Assembly (NCBI GenBank): GCA_958436175.1
Contig: CAUBJF010000017.1
Span: 1 to 37,161, forward strand
Source: an uncultured Muribaculaceae bacterium
Lineage (GTDB): Bacteria > Bacteroidota > Bacteroidia > Bacteroidales > Muribaculaceae
Direction: 5' to 3'
DNA: 37,161 nucleotides
Position numbers and translations under genes: made by a program. Under the pieces are notes generated by a model that saw only the letters and a list, made by a program, of their open reading frames with translations, was not told the origin of the DNA and did not search any database. Below, one piece after another: positions 32,158-37,161 of the stretch. The stretch's first letter is position 1; every line of letters starts with the position of its first letter.

Positions 32158-33585
32158 TCAGGAGACTGACTCCTGATGTCGTGCAACGAAGAAACCATAG
32201 AAGGCTATCACGGTGAAAGCGACGGCCGGAACCACATAGGCAGTCATGATGCTGCCGGTCTGATCCGAAACGATACCCTGTATCTGGGTAAGGACAGCAG
32301 CCCCGGCTATGGCCATAACCATGAATGAGCCGCCGATCTTCGTATCGTCGCCAAGACCTTGCAGGCCGAAGCCGTAAATAGTCGGGAACATAAGCGACAT
32401 GCAGCCTGAAATACCCATCAGGCAGTAGACTCCGAAACAGCCACGGCCGAACATCGCGCCAAGACAGCACACAACGGCAAGCAAGGCAAGACCGACAAGG
32501 AGCTTATATGCCTTGACATATTTCATCGATGCAGTACATACGAAGCGCATCAGGACGAAGAGGATAAGCGACATGATGTAGTAAGTAGCTGCAGCCTGCT
32601 CTGCCGTGCGGGGAAGCAAATCGTTGAGGCCGACGAACTGGCATACGTCATAGAACCGTGCTGCCACAGGCTCGACATTGCGGAGCGTATTGACGACTAA
32701 ATCAGGCGAAGCATTTGCACCGAGCGCCGCAAGGATACCGTCGAAATCAAGTTGCTGCATCGCATAGCGGATAATGAACGACCACACTGCGATCTGTGCG
32801 CCGACATAGAAAAACTGAGCAGCCACGCCCCAGACATAATTCTTGTTCCTTCCAAGACGACGGAGCGTTGACCGGAATTCTATTTTCTCGCCTCTCTCAC
32901 GGAGATTAGGCATCTTTGTAAGCCTGATAGCCAGAAGCAGGGCAATCATCACAAAGCCAAGGATGACATATGTCATGGTCACTGCATGAAGTTCCTGACC
33001 CTGGATTTCCGCGAGTTCGGCAGGAGGAAGGGCGGCACGCTGCGAGGCCGTGAGACCATTCAGCTGTGAGAGAATGAAAACCTGACTTATCACGACTCCT
33101 GCGATAGCTCCGAAAGGATTGAATGCCTGGGCGAGATTGAGTCGCCGCGTCGCAGTACTCTCGGGCCCGATGGCAAGCACGTAAGAGTTGGCAGAGGTCT
33201 CAAGGACCGAAAGACCTGCGAATAACACCAGAATCGCCAGCAGATATGTGAAAAAGCTCAGGTCAATACTCAATTCCGCCACAAGCATAGCCGGATAGAA
33301 CAGTAATGCGCCGAGGGCATAGAAACCCAGACCGAGCATCACACCGGACTTATACGTATATTTCTTGATGAACAAGGCTCCGGGCACCGCACAGCAGCCA
33401 TAACCCAACAGATAGCATACTACCTGGATCCAGGCCGTCTTTGAGTCGCTAAGACTCATAATACGCTTGAAGGCAGCGAGCATCGTGTCGGTCAAGTTGT
33501 TGGGGAGAGCCCAGGCAAAGAAGAGGGTGACGAGGAGTATAAAAGGGAAGAGGATGCCTTTCGGCACTATTTTATTGGATTCCAT
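32158..33585 (-). CDS. fucP: FucP-type sugar:H+ symporter (MFS)
   Basis: This 475-residue protein has about 12 hydrophobic segments of the major facilitator superfamily, FHS group. It has NNLTDTMLAAF (Asp33 aligns with the Asp of E. coli FucP needed for transport) and GLSVLETSANSYVLAIGP (Glu129 aligns with the second key acidic residue). E. coli FucP carries L-fucose, L-galactose and D-arabinose with a proton. Placement between a FucI gene and a GH172 gene makes D-arabinose or L-fucose the likely cargo. I start at 33585 (MESNKIVPKG); the frame extends to 33690 but those residues are not family-like. The other FHS possibility is a glucose/galactose type transporter. Confidence 0.8.
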   Translation of the reverse strand: MESNKIVPKGILFPFILLVTLFFAWALPNNLTDTMLAAFKRIMSLSDSKTAWIQVVCYLLGYGCCAVPGALFIKKYTYKSGVMLGLGFYALGALLFYPAMLVAELSIDLSFFTYLLAILVLFAGLSVLETSANSYVLAIGPESTATRRLNLAQAFNPFGAIAGVVISQVFILSQLNGLTASQRAALPPAELAEIQGQELHAVTMTYVILGFVMIALLLAIRLTKMPNLRERGEKIEFRSTLRRLGRNKNYVWGVAAQFFYVGAQIAVWSFIIRYAMQQLDFDGILAALGANASPDLVVNTLRNVEPVAARFYDVCQFVGLNDLLPRTAEQAAATYYIMSLILFVLMRFVCTASMKYVKAYKLLVGLALLAVVCCLGAMFGRGCFGVYCLMGISGCMSLMFPTIYGFGLQGLGDDTKIGGSFMVMAIAGAAVLTQIQGIVSDQTGSIMTAYVVPAVAFTVIAFYGFFVARHQESVS

Positions 33586-33758
33586 AGGATGAGGTTTTTT
33601 AAGTCTCGCAAGCACTGGCCCGGTCATTTTTGGGTATAAGAGTAGCCTGAGCGAAGATTCCGGGACATCCGGACGGATGCTTGTCTTCACTCCTCACTCT
33701 CCTTCAGGAGAACAAGAACTCGCGAAATTTCAGTTGATTAATTCATGACGGGTCCTTA

Positions 33759-34979
33759 TTAGAACTTCGTCTTGACAGTATTCAGATCTGCTCCGAACAA
33801 TTTCTTCACAATAGGAGCAAGGTCCTCTTCAGAACCCTGGATATGGACTACTTTCTGCGAGTGGGACAGCGATTCTCCGGGAGCGAGCTCGGCACCGGGC
33901 GACGATGTCTCGATTTCGTAGAACGGCCCCATGACAGATCCGTCTTCAACAGGACCATCGTTGTAGGAGTTTATCACATCGCCGTCGAAGGGATTTTCCT
34001 GTTCGCCCCATTGACCGTTGACATAGGAAACGTCTCCTTCCGGCTTGGTGTACTGCAAGATTGTCAGTACTCCCTTCGACGAGTCGTAGCTGCCGGCCAA
34101 TTCGGTCGCACGATCGATCGGAAGACCAAGCTTCGAACGATATTTGCCGTCTATCTTGAAATAGATAATGCCATCCTCTGCCACAAGACGGTCGGAAGGA
34201 ATCTTGCCAAAATACTCATCGTTGACAATCTTGCCTTCAGCGTTTTCATTGTAGGGTATGAAGACTGTTGTTGTAGGGGTCGGATTGAAGCATCCAAGCA
34301 TCCAGACAGATACAAGGCCTCCATCCTTTGTCCAGGGTCGATCGCCGATATTGGTTATCTTGTTGTCGCTCTTATATCCCACCATCTTCATGTCGTCGGT
34401 GATATTGATATCGAAATCCTCCGACACTTCCTTGGGGTCAAGCAAGGAGACAGTCCGGTCGATGTTCATGTCGAAGGTGGATCCCGATGCATTCGTCAGG
34501 TGAGCGTCCTTGACAAAACGTATCTGATCCTTACTCTGCGACACGATATCATAAGCTTCCGTATCGATAACAGCCGGCACTACCCAATTATCGTAGACCT
34601 GCTCCTGGCCGCCTTTGAAATACAGCGAGTAGGGGCCGCCTTCGGGGCCAAGCCAGAAACGCTCCTCGCCGCCGACAGGCTGAAACTGCGGGCTGCGTAT
34701 GCCCTCGTTTATGAACCGGTAATTGATCCAGCCGTAGCTGTCGCCTTCATCTCCGGAAGCTGTTGTTGTCATCACGCGACCCTGCCACGCCGGAATAATC
34801 ATCACCTTGGACTTACCGTCCTCAGAGATCAGTTCGGTATATTCGACACCATGGTCTTTCAAGAACTTGGCATCATAAGCATAGCTTCCCATCTTCGTTT
34901 CTTTATTTCCCCCGCAGGCAGCCATCATGATGGCTGTTCCTGCGAGGAGAATGGTTTTTGCTGTGGTTATTTTCGACAT
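33759..34979 (-). CDS. Mutarotase-like lipoprotein (DUF4380/DUF6786-like)
   Basis: This 406-residue lipoprotein (signal about 1-21, lipobox MMAA|C22) has a mature part rich in beta strands. It has SKVMIIPAWQGRVMTTTASG (described at about 55-74), YGWINYRFI, GGEERFWLGPEGGPYSLYF (about 104-122) and NGQWGEQENPFDGDVINSYNDGP near the C-terminus. The pattern resembles the galactose-mutarotase superfold of DUF4380/DUF6786-type proteins, but I cannot confirm catalytic His/Glu residues. In this operon it could interconvert anomers of the released sugar before transport. It starts 4 bp after the fucI stop, so coupling is likely; an ATG at 35093 would lie inside fucI and gives no signal peptide. Confidence 0.6.
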   Translation of the reverse strand: MSKITTAKTILLAGTAIMMAACGGNKETKMGSYAYDAKFLKDHGVEYTELISEDGKSKVMIIPAWQGRVMTTTASGDEGDSYGWINYRFINEGIRSPQFQPVGGEERFWLGPEGGPYSLYFKGGQEQVYDNWVVPAVIDTEAYDIVSQSKDQIRFVKDAHLTNASGSTFDMNIDRTVSLLDPKEVSEDFDINITDDMKMVGYKSDNKITNIGDRPWTKDGGLVSVWMLGCFNPTPTTTVFIPYNENAEGKIVNDEYFGKIPSDRLVAEDGIIYFKIDGKYRSKLGLPIDRATELAGSYDSSKGVLTILQYTKPEGDVSYVNGQWGEQENPFDGDVINSYNDGPVEDGSVMGPFYEIETSSPGAELAPGESLSHSQKVVHIQGSEEDLAPIVKKLFGADLNTVKTKF

Positions 34980-34983
34980 CGCA

Positions 34984-36768
34984 CTATTTATATAGAGGGC
35001 CATAATTCTTGCAGGCACGATAGTCGCTGCCTTCGGGATTCTGGCCGAAGGATGCCCAGGCGCTCGGACGGAATATCTTGTCTTCCGGGACATTGTGCAT
35101 GCACACAGGTATACGTAGCATGGATGCGAGCGTTATGAGGTCGGCACCGATGTGACCATAGCTGATAGCTCCGTGGTTTGCACCCCAGTAGTTCATCACG
35201 GAATACACGTCGCGGAAATAACCGTGACCGGTAAGACGGGGAGCAAAGAAAGTGGAGGGCCAGGTACGGTCAGTGCGCTCGTTGATTGCTTCAAATACCT
35301 CCTTGTCAAGTTCTACGGTCCAACCTTCGGCGATCTGGAGAACCGGACCTTGACCCTTCACAAGATTAAGACGGCACATGGTCACAGGCATATTGCCACG
35401 GGTGACGAACTGCGACGAGTAGCCACCGCCACGCATATATTCGCGGCTTGCGGGATACCATGTTGTGTCTGCAAGAGTGTCCTCGACTTCCTTTTCCGTG
35501 ATTTCCCAGAAAGGTTTCATCACAGGCTCTCCGTTCTCTGTCATAACGCCGGTCGCATCGAGCGTGCAGGAGCCGGAGTTGATGAGATGGATGAAGCCGT
35601 CGGCAGCTTTTCCTTCAAGTTTGTGGCCGGTCACCCTTTCTACAGCCTTGGGGCTCCAGTATGTGCGCACATCGGCAAAAATCTGGGCACGGTTGGTCAG
35701 CAGATGGTTAAAGAGCATCGACGCACAGTTGAGCGTATCGTTCTCGGTCGCAAATGTGAAAGCTTCGCGGAAGCCGTTCCAGTCAAACGAAGTATTGAGG
35801 ATTGCCTCGGAGAAATCGCCGTCGGGTTTATAGTCGGTCCACTGGCGCTGTCCCTGGAAGCCTGCGGCTATCGCGTTGTGACCCATGGATTCTTCCTTGA
35901 AGCCGATTTCCGCAAGTTTGGGATTGCCGATCATCAGGTCGCGGAAGATCAGCGTCATCTTTACCACATATTCCCAACGTGCATCCTTCTCATCGCGGTC
36001 ATATATAAGATGTTCGGGATTATAATCCTTGCCTTCATTGCTCTTGCAGTATTTCTCAACCCATTCCATGGCACGCCTGAACTCGTCGGCATCGAAGATT
36101 CCGAGCTGTATACGACGCTCGATCTCACAGGCATCGACATATTCATTGCGCATGCCGAGATACTCCTGGAAGAATTCAGGATCAGGTATGGAACCGGCAA
36201 TACCCATGGAGACACTACCTATGGTGAGATATGATTTACCCTTCATAGTGGCAACTGCAATACCCGCACGGGCGAAGCGCAGAAGTTTTTCTTTGACATC
36301 TTCCGGAATAACCGTCTCGGTAATATCCTGGACATCACGGCCGTATATACCAAAAGTAGGAAGACCTTTCTGAGTGTGTCCGGCAAGAGCTGATGCAAGA
36401 TATACAGCACCCGGACGTTCTGTCCCATTGAAACCCCAGATAGCTTTCGGCATCTCGCCATCCATATCTATTGTCTCGAAGCCGTAGCACCAGCACGGTG
36501 TCACGGAGAGAATCAGGCCTACGCCTTCTCTGCGGAATTTCTCGGCCGCCATAGCAGCTTCGGCAACACCTCCGATGGTGGTATCGGCAATCACACATTC
36601 GACGGGAGTGCCGTCGGCATGTCGTAGAACGGACGTATACAATTCGGCCACTTTCTTTGCCATACCCATGGTCATATCTTCCAAAGACTCACGGATCCCG
36701 CCACGGCGGCCGTCAATTATAGGTCGAATGCCAATTTTTGGCTTCTCACCTATTAATCTTGTTTTCAT
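34984..36768 (-). CDS. fucI: L-fucose isomerase (also D-arabinose isomerase)
   Basis: This 594-residue enzyme converts L-fucose to L-fuculose; enzymes of this family also convert D-arabinose to D-ribulose. It begins KIGIRPIIDGRRGGIRESLE and has SVTPCWCYGFETIDMD (about 88-103), KGKSYLTIGSVSMGIAGSIPDPEFF (described at about 176-200), GFQGQRQWTDYKPDGD, the metal-site region LNTSFDWNG and FATENDTLN. The C-terminal HGAISYGHIGADLITLASMLRIPV is present. Length fits E. coli FucI (591). No fucK or fucA follows. The gene is first in the visible PUL, and its position suggests that the monosaccharide released by the locus is D-arabinose or L-fucose. Confidence 0.93.
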   Translation of the reverse strand: MKTRLIGEKPKIGIRPIIDGRRGGIRESLEDMTMGMAKKVAELYTSVLRHADGTPVECVIADTTIGGVAEAAMAAEKFRREGVGLILSVTPCWCYGFETIDMDGEMPKAIWGFNGTERPGAVYLASALAGHTQKGLPTFGIYGRDVQDITETVIPEDVKEKLLRFARAGIAVATMKGKSYLTIGSVSMGIAGSIPDPEFFQEYLGMRNEYVDACEIERRIQLGIFDADEFRRAMEWVEKYCKSNEGKDYNPEHLIYDRDEKDARWEYVVKMTLIFRDLMIGNPKLAEIGFKEESMGHNAIAAGFQGQRQWTDYKPDGDFSEAILNTSFDWNGFREAFTFATENDTLNCASMLFNHLLTNRAQIFADVRTYWSPKAVERVTGHKLEGKAADGFIHLINSGSCTLDATGVMTENGEPVMKPFWEITEKEVEDTLADTTWYPASREYMRGGGYSSQFVTRGNMPVTMCRLNLVKGQGPVLQIAEGWTVELDKEVFEAINERTDRTWPSTFFAPRLTGHGYFRDVYSVMNYWGANHGAISYGHIGADLITLASMLRIPVCMHNVPEDKIFRPSAWASFGQNPEGSDYRACKNYGPLYK

Positions 36769-37161
36769 GTTATGCTTTTAGGTGAATATATTGATAATAA
36801 TTTGGTGGTAGCGGCTAAGAATAGAGAAATATCCCTATCTTAAATTCCCATCCGACAGGAAAAGGGATCGGAATTCTTTTGTAAGAGATTGCAATCAAAG
36901 ATAGAAAAAGCTTAAACGAAGCCGTCGCGCCGCCAGCACATCGCTGTCCCTAATAGCAATATTTAGATCTAAGGTAATTCAATATGACCGGCCGGCGAAC
37001 TCTTCCATCTGACTAAGGCCATATGCACGTTAGGAGTAATAATCGAGAAGCATCTTTATACCAAAATTAAAAATTAGATGCTAACCGAATCAGTTCATTC
37101 AAAGATTTTAAGGCATTAGCCTTATCCTTTAAACAAGACTAATCGGTTGCAAAGATATATA
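36769..37161. other. Upstream region of the PUL, no gene seen
   Basis: The 393 bp to the window edge hold no convincing gene. On the minus strand there are three exact TAnnTTTG elements pointing to fucI: TATCTTTG at 36896-36903, TAATTTTG at 37062-37069 and TATCTTTG at 37150-37157, the last with its -33 outside the window. Two hairpins could lie in the leader: TAAGGC/GCCTTA (37109-37124) and AGCATCT/AGATGCT (37049-37082). Which element starts the PUL transcript is unclear. No regulator gene is visible. Confidence 0.5.

Noticed and set aside
33843..35138. 431-codon plus-strand frame across the mutarotase-like gene
   Set aside because: Antisense shadow of two well-supported minus-strand genes. 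The protein is rich in Cys/His/Arg with no signal or domain.
34984..36768. L-fucose utilization operon of the standard fucRIAKXP kind
   Set aside because: No fucK, fucA or fucosidase accompanies fucI, while GH172 and GH116 do. Not excluded, since genes may lie past the edge, but it is not the best reading.
1..37161. CRISPR arrays, prophage or conjugative element
   Set aside because: No regularly spaced direct repeats, cas genes, structural phage genes, relaxase or type IV secretion genes were seen in the window.

Overview
The window looks like a chromosomal segment from a gut member of the order Bacteroidales, possibly family Muribaculaceae. The evidence is a SusC/SusD pair, Bacteroidetes-type promoters (TAnnTTTG, several with TTTG exactly 20 bp upstream), lipoproteins, a PorT-like barrel, a glycine-lipid gene pair of the Bacteroides glsA/glsB type and a single-chain GlyRS. 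The family-level guess rests on general resemblance only.

Left part (1-19995) is mostly core genome. It starts with a truncated tRNA-Thr. Then come an outer-membrane barrel, an orphan HsdR-N nuclease-like gene divergent from holA, and a minus-strand pair (short SDR, then a DUF115-like protein). A plus-strand operon follows: glsA-glsB (glycine lipids), purB and a secreted phosphodiesterase, ending in a clear terminator. Next are pnp (minus), acpP and fabF separated by a terminator hairpin, mtnN plus an AlbA_2 protein, a 457-bp gap with minus-strand promoter/terminator signals, a low-molecular-weight protein tyrosine phosphatase, rplU-rpmA with a textbook promoter, an S1/P1-type nuclease, and glyQS-lemA-FKBP lipoprotein.

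Middle (20076-22172): a lone Bacteroidetes tyrosine recombinase flanked by a short direct repeat, then a nitroreductase. This is the only sign of mobile DNA.

Right part (22325-37161) is a minus-strand polysaccharide utilization locus of eight genes. In transcription order: L-fucose/D-arabinose isomerase, mutarotase-like lipoprotein, FucP-type sugar:H+ symporter, GH172 (DUF2961), SusC, SusD, GH116 lipoprotein, and a secreted protein of unknown family. No fucosidase is present. GH172 contains exo-D-arabinofuranosidases, GH116 includes (as I recall) an exo-beta-D-arabinofuranosidase, and FucI/FucP are known to accept D-arabinose. I infer that the locus may capture and degrade a D-arabinofuranose-containing glycan such as actinobacterial arabinan. 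This is the most interesting proposal in the window. Two strong intercistronic hairpins sit after susD and after the GH116 gene. No regulator and no sugar kinase or aldolase lie inside the window; they may lie beyond the right edge.
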